From contig OENT01000108.1 in the NCBI GenBank assembly GCA_900239685.1, forward strand, positions 124,001 through 188,000: 64,000 bases of DNA, written 5' to 3'. This DNA comes from Rotaria macrura (taxonomy: Eukaryota; Rotifera; Eurotatoria; Philodinida; Philodinidae). Under the pieces are notes generated by a model. That model searched no databases and was not told the origin of the DNA. It saw nothing but the letters and a program-made list of their open reading frames with translations. Positions within the stretch are counted from its first letter, which is position 1; the number at the start of each line of letters is the position of its first letter. A program made the position numbers and the translations under genes. This document shows positions 46,701 to 58,053 of this stretch, in pieces.

Positions 46701-47552
46701 CTCTCTCTCATCTCTAACGTTCCATAAAACAAGATAGGTGTTATCAGAGCAGCTACCAGTTGCTCAATGAATTCATTTGATAAAAGACTCTAATCTTTCA
46801 GGGTTTGATTTTATAAGAAGAAAGTTGAATCTTTAAATGACTGACGTGAAAGAAAAGTGCTCGGTCAGTTGAAACTAGTAATACGTCGATATTTCCAAAA
46901 TTTTGACGCAGAAAATTTTCTACTATTCATGAGTGCTACTTGAATGAACATTGTCTGGACTGATAAATGATTTGACACCGGAATAGAGTTTCTCTGGAGT
47001 ACGTCACTTGGCCAAATGATAGTATTTGTTTTCTTTTTTTAAATTGACGTAATGAAATTTTCGGAGTTTTTTCAATTAAATATTGTATTGAATTCGTTAG
47101 CTCATAGCAGTTTAGAAAAAGAATATCATCTATTGTGTCACACATGAATTCATGTCACACTGATCTATGGTGGTTAATTATTGGTTTAAACAACTTTCGA
47201 AGGATAATACACTCAAACTTTGACCTTGGTTCTCGACACGATATGAAATTCTGTCATCTATTGAATTCTAAACGTGTCACTTTGCTAGTTAATTTTATAT
47301 ACATTATTTTTCTTTAGTGCATATGAATTTGAATAGCGTGAATTCCGAAACCAAAAGTATGATATTTATACATCGAATAATTTCTTTAACATGAAATATG
47401 TTTTCATCAATCTAGATGAATCTATTGATTTCTTAATTGACAATGAAAATCTTGACGAGTGGGATTCATCAATGATCAACGATGAAGAATCACTTTTTCT
47501 ATCATTCGATGAAGATCGAGTAAATGATGGTGATGTTGAAAAAGACTTTTGA
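40742..47552 (+). CDS. Protein with four CCHH finger-like repeats and acidic tail, family not recognised
   Basis: Seven exons: 40742-40818, 40872-40966, 41039-41432, 41520-41669, 44120-44549, 44605-44641 and 47416-47552. All borders are GT/AG with matching phases, giving 439 aa. I do not recognise the family. The protein has four copies of one unit: C-P-[FLY]-[ST], 17-22 residues, C, 10-11 residues, H-L-x3-H, then Ala at +7 and Ile/Leu at +10 after the last His. Putative ligands are C13/C34/H46/H51, C101/C125/H136/H141, C202/C225/H237/H242 and C296/C322/H333/H338. The spacing between the two cysteines is far longer than in classical C2H2 fingers. A basic patch (RKRTK, about 378) and an acidic tail rich in Asp/Glu with bulky hydrophobics (395-439) follow, as in nuclear activators. 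Zinc binding and a nuclear role are inferences. The exon 1 and exon 7 joins rest on phase and motif agreement; the last intron is 2.8 kb. Confidence 0.72.
41670..44119 (+). other. Long intron 4 of the CCHH-repeat gene
   Basis: A 2.45-kb intron that interrupts finger 3 between its two histidines (HLQ/HYH). It is AT-rich with a TA run near 42266-42280. I found no nested gene. Confidence 0.6.
44642..47415 (+). other. Long intron 6 of the CCHH-repeat gene
   Basis: A 2.8-kb intron before the acidic terminal exon. It contains an AT-rich hairpin at 45216-45282 (TTATTCTTTATT / AATAAAGAATA) and the palindrome-rich element at 46509-46592. Nothing coding was recognised. Confidence 0.5.
46509..46592. 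repeat. GC-rich 84-bp inverted-repeat segment
   Basis: It begins CCAAGGGA and ends TCCCTTGG, an 8-bp terminal inverted repeat. Inside are a G-run block (GGGAGGGGGAGGG) and two perfect 12-bp palindromes, TACTTCGAAGTA and GTACTGCAGTAC. The composition contrasts sharply with the AT-rich intron around it. No target duplication was seen. Confidence 0.5.
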
Positions 47553-50500
47553 ATATATTTTATTTTTATTTTCTGAACTTTGCGAACTATCTCTATGAGA
47601 TAATTGTTCTATAAGTTTTTTTGTATATAGAATAGGTTTTTTCCTTTATTTCATTTATGCGCCTGAATATGGTTCATGATGAGATGTGTTGGTTTTTTTG
47701 TATGCATGCTTAATTCTAGAATTTAAATGCTTTATATTTATTATATTTTTTCTTCGCCAAGATTTATTTAGATTGAATCATTTTTTAAACGCTATTTTAA
47801 TTTAAGTGAAAACAAACTCTAGAAAATAATATAAACGGCTTAGTCGGTGTAACGTATAATCGATTCTATTCAATCGGAGATTCTAGTTTTATTCTTGTGA
47901 AATTTTTCAAATTTGTTCGTGTTTTAAAAATGAAATGCAAGTCATATATTCTATTCATATCTTACACGAAAATTTTGAAGTTTGAAATGAGAAAAATCTC
48001 TAACGAATGTTACGAGTACCGATTTACATTTATATCATATTGAACCGTTTTTAATCCGTGCTCGTTCCATATTTTGATAATGCTATTTTAGATTATCAAA
48101 ATTTAACACGAGGTTTTGTACATGTACTTTATATCAATAAAAAACCTCAGACGTGTATTAAAAATCAAGAGAATTGAAAATAAAAATAGATTCATCTTCA
48201 GTTTTGTTCATGATGCAATCGACATTTTTTCTATTGATGTTCTCACGATTGACATAAAATCAATCTTACGTAAAGCGATCGATGTATCGCATCTTCACAC
48301 ATAGACTCGAATGGTCTCTGAAGAATTCTATGCAGATTATAAAATGCCATATTCTGCTAATTAATAGAAACTAATTTATGAATATGGTGACAGATTGTTC
48401 ATTTTCTTGTAGTTTAAAGCCAATGTGGAGCTCTGCACGATCATGCTTCGCATAATACTAAATGAATCATTATACTATCGTCGATTTTCTTAAACGAAAG
48501 TTTCAAAACACATACCAGTAATAACATCATAAGAAAATATAGCAAAACAAGTGTCATAGATTCATACTTTCTAAGAAAAGTAGGCAAAAATCCGTCATTT
48601 AAAAGTGTAGTGCCTCAAGAAAATAAACTTCAACAATAGTTTCTTTCTTTTCGAACGATGTCTGGTGATACGATGTATTGCTCATTATCCGATATGAACT
48701 AAGAATTTGGAATCATGTAACAGCATTTCATATTGTGAAGAACTTTTGAAAGAGGGCTCTAATGTATCATTATAATGTCTTACTAAGTTTTGACTCACTA
48801 CCACTAACATATTACAGTCACATGATTTCTGAAACAATCAAATCTTACATTTTTTTAGATTTAGTCAGATCATCAAAATCACAGATACGTATATTCTATA
48901 TGCTTACATGAAAATTTTAGTCTCTTTTAATAACCATATTCGCAGAAAACAAAGAATAGGATTCTCTAAATCTAATGTATAATTTATCTGTTCATATCAA
49001 TATTTGTACTAGTTACGGATTTGATCGTAGATGTTTCATTATCGTTTTCATTTCAAATAATCTTCAAAGTGAAATATCTGAATAAGTTCTCTTCAAAGAG
49101 ATTATCAATGATCACGATCGTTTGCAATATATAACGTTCGAATCAAGCAAATTTATGTTTTGATTTCTTTAAGCATTCAAGCTGCTTTAAATTTGAAGAT
49201 CTTTTTCAAGACGCCGTATGTGTTAGTTTGTCGTCATGCCCATTTAACTGAAACTAAAAGTACGATTGTTTACTCTTGTATCTAAGTCCTACATCTTTAT
49301 AATTACATATGTCATTCATTCCAATTGAACCTGTTGACTTCGATCAGTCTTTGAACTGTGACAATATATTTGATAATCATTCTAACGGTTTTGACAATTA
49401 GGCAGATAAGCATTAATCCACGTCAGTGTATTTGATAGAAAATTGATGCTGATTGAATTATATAAAAATCTATATTTGTGACGTTGTTTACGATATTTAT
49501 TTTTACAAATATAAAATTACCAGCTAAAGCGTTGATAGGGTCCAGTTACTCTCGTTCCTTATTTCAACCAAAGGAAAAAATAAATGTACAAGAGCAAAGC
49601 TGGATCGTGTTCAATCGATAGTTTCAGATTTGGATGAAAATAGTTCTATTTTGTAGCGTTAATGTTTTTAGGAATACAGCCAATTTTAATTTTCAATAAA
49701 AAGAGTATGACTGAGATACGATTCCAATCAATAATAATACCCATTGTAGATTTTTATCACTTGCATGCATTCTTCTGTCTATTAGCTAAGTGAACTATCC
49801 TGACATAATTGCCCCACACCCTACTTGATAGAGTTGTGAAATTGTTAGCTGATTTACATTTTGAGATGAGCGATGCAATTCTTCATTCTCTGATTTTTCT
49901 TTTTTATTAACTCCGGTCTAAGAAGGTAATTATATACAGCAATAAAATATAAAGAGTGAGTGGCATTTGTTTTTCCTTTTGGAATAGATGCATGGTTTAA
50001 TTTTGCATCTTTTACTATTTAAAATGATCGGTATGTTGCTCATTAGTGACTCCAGGTACAAACTTTGGCCTCGGTACAAGGATTCAAAAGTCTTGGAATG
50101 CGCGAGTATGATTATTTATTAGATATTTTCAAACACTGAACTTTTTCAATTCTATGTATGTAAGCAATAATCCCAATCATGTATAGTTTCAGTGAAACTT
50201 CATGATGAAAGAGGCACAGGCGAGAAAAATATGAAAGCCAAATTCTTGTCAGTCGGCAGGTGGCTGGAAAGGGGGAGGGGGGGGGCACTAGTTATCATTA
50301 ATATAATTTTCTATCACACAATGCATTCAAAAGTCAAAATATGTCTTGTAGTTTTGAACACTTCATTGGGAGCAGTTTAAAAATTAAAACAGATTTATAA
50401 CTGTGAGATCTACGAACTTGACTCCAGCATTGAGTACAACAATTAAACTATCAACTGCCATTCTTGGTTCCATATAGGAATACTATGGAAGCTGAAGCAG

Positions 50501-52047
50501 CTAATTGACGTGCAATGCGACGTATTCAATTCTATTCTGAGTAGAACATAGCCAAAATGAAGTATAACATACAAATAAGCAGAGAAATCGGTTTGTTCTA
50601 CATAAACTGTACAAATATTGATATTTGTAATGAATCCGAATTTGAGAAAATAAATGTTACTCCGTAATCATTAAAAATACTGCTTTGGTACCGTCAACTA
50701 GTGGTTGGCATGCAAATTTTCCAGTTATCGAAGAACACATGATGTCGGTAGGTAGTAGGATTATACTTATTCACATGTGATGTATTGTTAAATTTCAGTG
50801 ATGATGGTGTCATCCTCTTGGAGAAATTTAAAAGGTCGTCATTTTAATTTAGACTTGTCCAATAGCGATCTAGATGATAAAGATGTCGATAGTTAGGAAA
50901 TATCCAAGATGATTTCTATCGCTAACTTTCTTTAGTGTCTTAGCCACTTCGAAACATTAGCTCATTGTTACTTCTCTTTGTTCTGTTATTCCGATACTTA
51001 CTTGGACAAGAAGAATAGACCAGTCATATTTCTAAATCGCCTTATTCAACAAAACGAAAAAGATTCAAACAATCCCAAAGCGAATGCAATTTAATGTTTC
51101 CTTTGACATGTATATATCGACTACGAATGTGTCATCGCCAGTGAACCACTCTGTTAATACGAATGTTTGAATGAAGTCTATAAGTAAAAGTTGAGTGAAC
51201 GCAATACAATTGATTTATAAATATATCAAAACGAGCTAAGTATATTCATGAACTTAGTATGAAGACATACTAGAATTGAAGTAGAAATTTCAATGAAAAT
51301 TCACCATAACTTTGAAATTATTCGATAAAATGATTGAATTGCTCATCTTAAAATATATCTTTGTTTAACATTTCAGTATTCTATCAAGTACTATTGAGAT
51401 AATGCTGTCAAGATATTTCATTTAGGTAATAGACAGAACCTCTTAAAAAACATTTCTGATCATGTCACTAGTGGGTATAATTACTGATGTGATCGTATCT
51501 CAGTCATAATCTACTCGTTCTGAAAGTATCGATTGAACAGCTACATTGGAAGTGCCGCGTTCTTCTCTATCAATGACTCGTTTGTAAATATTCAAAGATC
51601 TTATCATATTTTGAGAGATGTTCATTATGAAATTATATTTTAATATAGCAAGTCACTCAGTGATTCTGAAATATTACAACAATTAATTATCAGATGACAA
51701 TCAGCTCGGTGTAAAATTATTCGTATTCAGAAGCACCTGATTGACTTCGTCTTTCAAGACATAAATATGTGTAGAATCAGATACAAGTTTGTTGATGAAA
51801 TATAGACGACGACAAGCTTCTTGTCCATATTAACGCCTGCATATGACAACAAAGATATATACTGCCGATCATCTTTCTGTCAGTTATTGTCACAAAGGTA
51901 ATTATCTTTTATCAGTCAATTTTGAGGAAATATGTCGTTATGACTGATTCGGTTTATGTTTTTATAGACTTCATCATAAAATTTCTTATCGTTCTCATTT
52001 TTAAAATACTCAAAAAACTAAGAATCAGTCGATGCAAGGAGCTGGCG
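47553..52047. other. Gene-free stretch, 4.5 kb
   Basis: AT-rich sequence between the CCHH-repeat gene and the 3CxxC gene. The only oddity is a G-run (five then nine G) at about 50271-50285. No protein-like frames with splice sites were recognised on either strand. Confidence 0.5.
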
Positions 52048-52638
52048 CTAACGTTGTTGATGACGCCGACGTCGCCTTTTATTGCACTCTCTACATGTAA
52101 GTTTTCTACCAGCGATGCAGAGTCTATATTGGTGAGGCTTTCTCCTGCTGTATTCTTCATCGGATCCATCACTGTCGCCTGCAACCCGTATACCATAGAA
52201 TACTTCCAGAACCCAAACTATCATCCAGTCCAAAGTGTATTCAATTTGTTCATCATCGTATAAATGGGCTTGACACCGTTCCTCGCACATTAGACATTTT
52301 TGTTCTTCTATCACTATCTGAATAATCCGTTTACTCCATTTAGCTCTCCAGACGACTGTTGTGACCAGTGAATCCCAAGTGTTTTCGCACTCAGAGCATA
52401 TGAATCTTTTGTACAAGAATAAAAACATACTATTTTACGTGGTGTAAATGTGTACTTACTTGCCCTTAGCATTATGCGTTCGAAATGGCCATCCGTTACG
52501 TGCTTCTTGTTTCAAAGCGTTAAGGTGGGTATTCCGATTTTCTGGCATTTCCTGAATAGTCCAGCCGGGAAGATCATAAAATTGAAATACTTCATAGAAT
52601 TTCGTCTGAATAGGTATGAACCAGTTCGTCTGCGACAT
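52048..52638 (-). CDS. RTP-like 3CxxC-type zinc finger protein
   Basis: Two exons (52638-52460 and 52429-52048) separated by a 30-nt GTAAGT...AATAG intron; phases match, giving 186 aa. The N-terminal part (MSQTNWF, LPGWTIQEM) resembles the start of receptor-transporting proteins. The 3CxxC zinc finger follows: RFICSEC (C71, C74), W at 78, QKCLMC (C105, C108), a Glu/Asp-rich stretch, and CREC (C172, C175) in a strongly basic tail. The domain occurs in vertebrate RTP1-4 and many invertebrate proteins of unknown function. RTPs help receptors reach the membrane and RTP4 binds nucleic acid. No transmembrane segment follows the finger here, so a soluble role is more likely; function is not known. 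The intron is very short even for this window, which leaves a small doubt about the junction. Confidence 0.72.
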
Positions 52639-55423
52639 TCTATTACTTGTCTTTTGTCGAAATTTTACGCGAAGATTTTATCTAGAGTCTACCCGCTAAA
52701 GTCACTTGAAAAAGCTATGGTTATCTTTATCGACATATCAACATGTTGTGCACATGCAACTAATCAACAATAAAACGGAGGGCATGTATTGACAGTCCAA
52801 CAAACCCTTATTAGACTTTCTTGCTTTTGTTCTTCATGCAAACTGTTCGTACGCATACAAATATCTGGTTACATAGTAGGAAGAGGCGTCTTGAAATTGA
52901 ATTCAGTACTTTAAATTTATCCTTCTATATTTGTATACATTGAGAAATGCCTTGATGTTTGATTACTCTGTTTCCTAAACAAAACTTTGTTGACTAACGA
53001 GACATCTTTTTATGTGATGCCGATACCAGATATGGTTTTGTCGTTCAAGCAACGACGGTGCAAACATGAATTTTCAGTTAAAAAAATATACACAGATTCA
53101 TGAAAGAAATTACTATCGTATGAATATTGTACAACTAAAATTACAACACTCTGAACATTATATATCATCCTTATACATGATACATATTCGAAACATGATC
53201 GGTAAGTCGTATATACGATTTGTCATAGATTGAAAGTTTGATAAAGTAGTTTTACAGATGGAAACGACAGCATACTGTGAATTCACTGACCAATATTTTC
53301 CGGCATCACAAATATTGAGTAATTCATGTGTATCCTACTTATGGTTGATGAGCTAATATAGATTATTACAGTATGAATCGAATAATCACAATGTAGTTCT
53401 CATGATTGACCTTAAGCATTCAAAACTTAAAAATACAAATGCGTGCATAGAAATTCAGGAAACTAATTTAATAAAAAGGATCTGTGCAAATATGATATAC
53501 GTAAACGATCAACTGTAACAAAAACATATAGAAAAGAAATGGTAAATGCAGACAGAAAACATTTTGTTTGTCTATTTTCTATTATTCAACTGTAAGTATA
53601 TTGAATACGAAGACTTGACCTAACACTACTATGGAATCTGTTTCGAGTAAATCTGTCTAAGTGATTTCTCAAACATTATAATACTCTATTCTAAATATAT
53701 TCACATGTTAACTTACTTGCGTGAACACTCACGCTCTGCTAATAAATAGAATTAAGAAACAACGGGATACCTTGATAAATCAATATGATGATTTTATGCT
53801 CTTTTTTAAAGTTTAATTTGAAGAAGCATATTGTAGTTGTAAAGGTTGATGGCATGATTCTTCTACAAACTGAAGCCCATGTCTACAGAAAATCAAAATA
53901 TAATTGTCAGCAATCTAAACAGAATATTAAGTCATTCTCATTTCAATAGTAATCAAATAGCTCTTCAACCTGATCTAACGTTCGTTCATACTATGAAAGA
54001 AAGTAGCAAATTGTTAGCGCTAACAATAAAGATATTAAAAATTACCTCACTAAACGTTTCGTATTTCTGCGTAGCCGATGAGTAAATGAAATGTCGAGAA
54101 AACAAGACCAGTTTTTGAAAGTAGTTTTACGAAACAAATTATCGGAACTCAATCGACTGCAAAGGAAAACGAGCTTTTTTTTATTGATTTTATCTATTAT
54201 TCCAGTTGAATTTTATTTGATTTTGTGACACTTGATTTTCATGATAATTTGATTTTTCATTAATTCAAAAAGAATTCGTCTTTTGGACGCTAGTCAATGA
54301 TAACATTGTGTCAAAGCGAAACAAACGAACTATGAACATCATACAGTATTTGCCTTGCGTTTTTCCTTCTTTTCTTCATATGATGTGTCTATTTATGTTT
54401 TACTGGAGTTAAGCTTTCCGAAGCAATTTTTCTCTTGAATCACTTTTCTGATTCTATCGATATTCTTCGAATAAAAATTTGACGTTGATTTTATCCCTTC
54501 TGTTAGTTTCTGAGAAGTTCTCTTTTCACATTATTTTGAAGCAGACAGTAACAAGTGCATTCGGAACGATGTCGTGTGTATTAGAAGTACTATCACAACA
54601 GTTTCATCCAAAGAAGTTATAGCTGTACTTGTTAGCTTAGCATTACACACTTGATGGATCACACGTGTGCTGTTTGGCACTAGAGAGAACTATTGTATTC
54701 TACGATTGCAATTCATGAAACGTGCCTGATTTCTCTCAGTCAACTTCCTTTCCTTAAAATGACTTCAGGGAGTCCCATGCATGACTATCACAAATAAATG
54801 TTCGGTGGGAATTCCAGCGTTCATGTATATTCTTGTTGATGTCTTGCAAAACGTCAAAAAATATTTCATTGACCCGAATATCAATAATTTATACCGGTAG
54901 CTGACATTCTAAACTAACTTTTCCAAGGTAATCATATCGACGGAAAGTATAATTTACTTGCTAACATAGAAATATCAATGTGTCCCTTTTAGATTTCATC
55001 CAGATAAACAATGAAAACTAGTAGGAAAAAACATGAGGATATATCGCTCGAAGTACGATAACATTAGTCGATAACGTTTTGGATAGTTGATATTTGTTTT
55101 TTTAGTAGGATCGACAATGCAACTCGTGGTCAGCAATTCTAAAATTTTGTATTAAGAAACGAAAAATAATTGTAGCTTGGGATTTTCGTACCACTTGTTG
55201 TGTTTAAACCTAGTACAAAAAGTGAAATGACAGTATAGGTGAAAACGAAAACGAAGAATATGCTAGAATAAAATAGAGAACTACTTATATACTCTAAGAA
55301 CAACAGGTGATAGGAAAAAAACAAAGAAAAAGTAATGAAGCGCATTAAACAACAACAACAACAGTCAATCAATTCATTTCAGTTCAATTATACAGTTCTC
55401 GCTTATTTTCATTGATCATACCA
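52639..55423. other. Intergenic region between 3CxxC and NAPRT genes
   Basis: About 2.8 kb, AT-rich. It should contain the 3CxxC promoter and the NAPRT 3' end. No gene or repeat was recognised. Confidence 0.5.
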
Positions 55424-58053
55424 TCAGGCAAGTTCGCCAATAGGTACACTATTCATCCAGAGTTTGTGCAAAAACAAATAAAGACTATCTGTAACAGCGA
55501 CTTTGTACGGTGTTGGATTGAGATTTCGTCGATGATCCTTACGCAATATGTGGATTTGTTCCTGAGCATAAGCACGAACTTCTTTCCATGCCGGTAGTGT
55601 CTGTTGAATTTGACCATTCGCCCAATATAATTTATACATGGATTTGACAGATGTTGGAGTAACATAAGCACGTTTGGTTTCGAAAAATGGATGTCGACAC
55701 AGTACTCGGGCACCGGCTACTGGTTCTGTTTCATTGTTTCTAGTCAACAAGTCACACAAAGCTTCACCATTATTATCGTAAAGTCGATAGAGATTTTTTC
55801 GACCAGGTATTGTCACTTTCTCAATATCTTGACTCACTTTGATGCGTGGTACTCCATTCAACTAAATTGAAAATCATATATAATTATGTAGTACATCGTG
55901 CTTATGACTTTGTTTTATTTTCTCGGGTTGTCCATGTAACGCGCTACTTCGGTGGTAAAGTTTTTGAAAAATGTTTTTTTCGATTTCTATGAAGAATATT
56001 TTTGAAAACGGTTTGATTATCATACTATTCAATACAGCGTTTAATTCTCTACAAAATAACGTATTTATTTTTAATTTTCACTACCGAAGACAAATTTTTA
56101 ATTGTTGTAGAGTTTTCAACATCCCATAATATTAACGAGCTTCCGCTTTGCCGTAGTTACTTGTTGTTTTAAGCAGAGATTAAATCTAGAGAAAATACCG
56201 ATTGCTGTAAAAAAATTAATTAGATCTGAGCATGTTAAGTGACCCGACATTGATCGAGAAAAAAGTGTCACAGCGTTACATGTTCTTTTTTTTTATATGA
56301 ATAACGAGCACTAGGGGAAAACCTTTTTCACCATTGAAATGTTCGTTTCATGCTCTAAAAATTTTGTTACAGCCAAACTTTAATTAGAGACCGTTGTTCG
56401 CAGGGAATTAAAAGATGAGTCAGAGAGATGTAAAATCAGGGTCCTTGTATTTCACGGTATTACGCAACTATAAACCATTTCTGTACACTATAGAGTTCAA
56501 CCAAAAACATAAAATGTATAGTATTGATAGGATTCGTCGAGCTGTGTCGAATGGCTTTTGAATGAGCTTTTTAGCTATCATCGTTGTCAAGATGTTTCAG
56601 AAAAAGATTGCTCAAATGCCACAGCGTTACACTTGAATAAGCGCGTTCAATTTAGAAAAAAAATCTTACCTCAACTAATTTATAGACACAGCCAAGTGCC
56701 GGTTGTTTCTGGCATGTCACTAGATGTGTTCCAATACCGAATATATCAACTGCATGTCCTTGCTTTTCCAATGAATGTAATGTATCTTCATTGATATCAT
56801 TGCTTGCCACAATAGTAAAATGCTCGACATACGGTAAACTGAATTTTCGAGCGACTTGAATAAAATTTTCTCGTACTTCTAACGATAGATATGCCAAATC
56901 CCCGGAATCCAACCGGAGGCCAATAGCTTGATAATTGCATTCGTGTAATGCGAGAGCTACAGCTAGAAAATTCGGAACACCAGACTTGAGAACATCGTAT
57001 GTATCGACCAACGCCAAGAAACCCGACGGAAACGAAATAGCATAAGCAATAAATGCAGCCAATTCACCTTTACTAGTTTGGTCAGGAAATATTTTTAGTA
57101 TTGAAGCAAGTTCATCGAGATATTTCAAGCACAACTGAACGAATGGTCGCGATTCTCCAGTGACTCTATCGCATAAATCACGAATTTTCAATTCATCAAC
57201 ATTTTGATAAGAACTAACAAAAGCATGTGCATGTGTTCCTAATGTTCGAAAAAAGCTACGCATTGCAAGAAGAATCATTTTTCAAAAAGTAAAGTATGCA
57301 TACCTCGAATAGGAATTCCAAAGAGTTTACCAGCAAGCACATTCGATGTGCCATCGAAGCCGCCTAGATAACAATATTTTGAGGCGCTTAAACCTCCATC
57401 TGGACCTTGTGCACGTCGAAGACCGAATTCGTGAAATTGTTTAGCAGGATTTGCTGCTGCACGAAATCGTGTGGCATTCGTTGATACTAGACTGGCATAG
57501 TTGATTAGCGTCAGAAGAGTTGTTTCGAGCAGCTGTGCTTTTAGAAGAGGCCCTTCGATGCGAAGTAATGGTATACGAGGAAAAACTATGGAACCTGAAT
57601 ATTCAATTCAAAAATAAAAATAAAGTGCAGAAGAAAACGTATGAAAACATGGTTCTACCTTCAGGTACTGCATAAATTTTAATGTCGTTCATGTCAAGTG
57701 TCGAAAGAAAATCATAAAATTCATTTTCAATCGATTCAGACAACGCTCCACGAAGATAATCGATTTCAGCTGTTTGAAATTTGTAATCTTTTACAAATTT
57801 AAGGCAATCTTCAAGGCCAGCAAACATTGTGTATTCACCACCAAATGCTGAAAAACAAAAAATGCATTCGAGAAATAATTTCGTTTTTCATAAAGAAAAT
57901 GAAAATAATGAACTTACGATTCTTTCGAAAAAAGAGATCGAATGTAGAGTCTTCTTGATGTTTACCACTTTTCCAATATGCGTAAGCCATCGAAATTTGA
58001 TAGAGATCAGTAAGTAATGGTGAAATAGCGTTCGGTGGTTGTGTCATCGCCAT
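55424..58053 (-). CDS. NAPRT: Nicotinate phosphoribosyltransferase
   Basis: Five exons in transcript order: 58053-57918, 57847-57659, 57594-57304, 57238-56670 and 55861-55424. Phases are all consistent, giving 540 aa (human NAPRT 538). The enzyme joins nicotinate and PRPP, with ATP, to make nicotinate mononucleotide in the Preiss-Handler route to NAD; it is cytosolic. Visible family signatures are [15 protein letters not shown] near the N-terminus, [18 protein letters not shown], a [18 protein letters not shown] segment, and [10 protein letters not shown] with His210, which should be the phosphorylated histidine. Further signatures are [35 protein letters not shown] and [13 protein letters not shown]. 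No catalytic segment is missing. Introns are 56-71 nt except the last (0.8 kb). The start has the family's usual leader length and is the first ATG in frame. Confidence 0.96.
55862..56669 (-). other. Long intron 4 of NAPRT
   Basis: An 808-nt intron, AT-rich. I see no nested feature. Confidence 0.6.

Noticed and set aside
50261-50286. G-run (five and nine G) as a G-quadruplex regulatory element
   Set aside because: Isolated in a gene-free stretch with no promoter or transcript context; it may be a simple homopolymer run.
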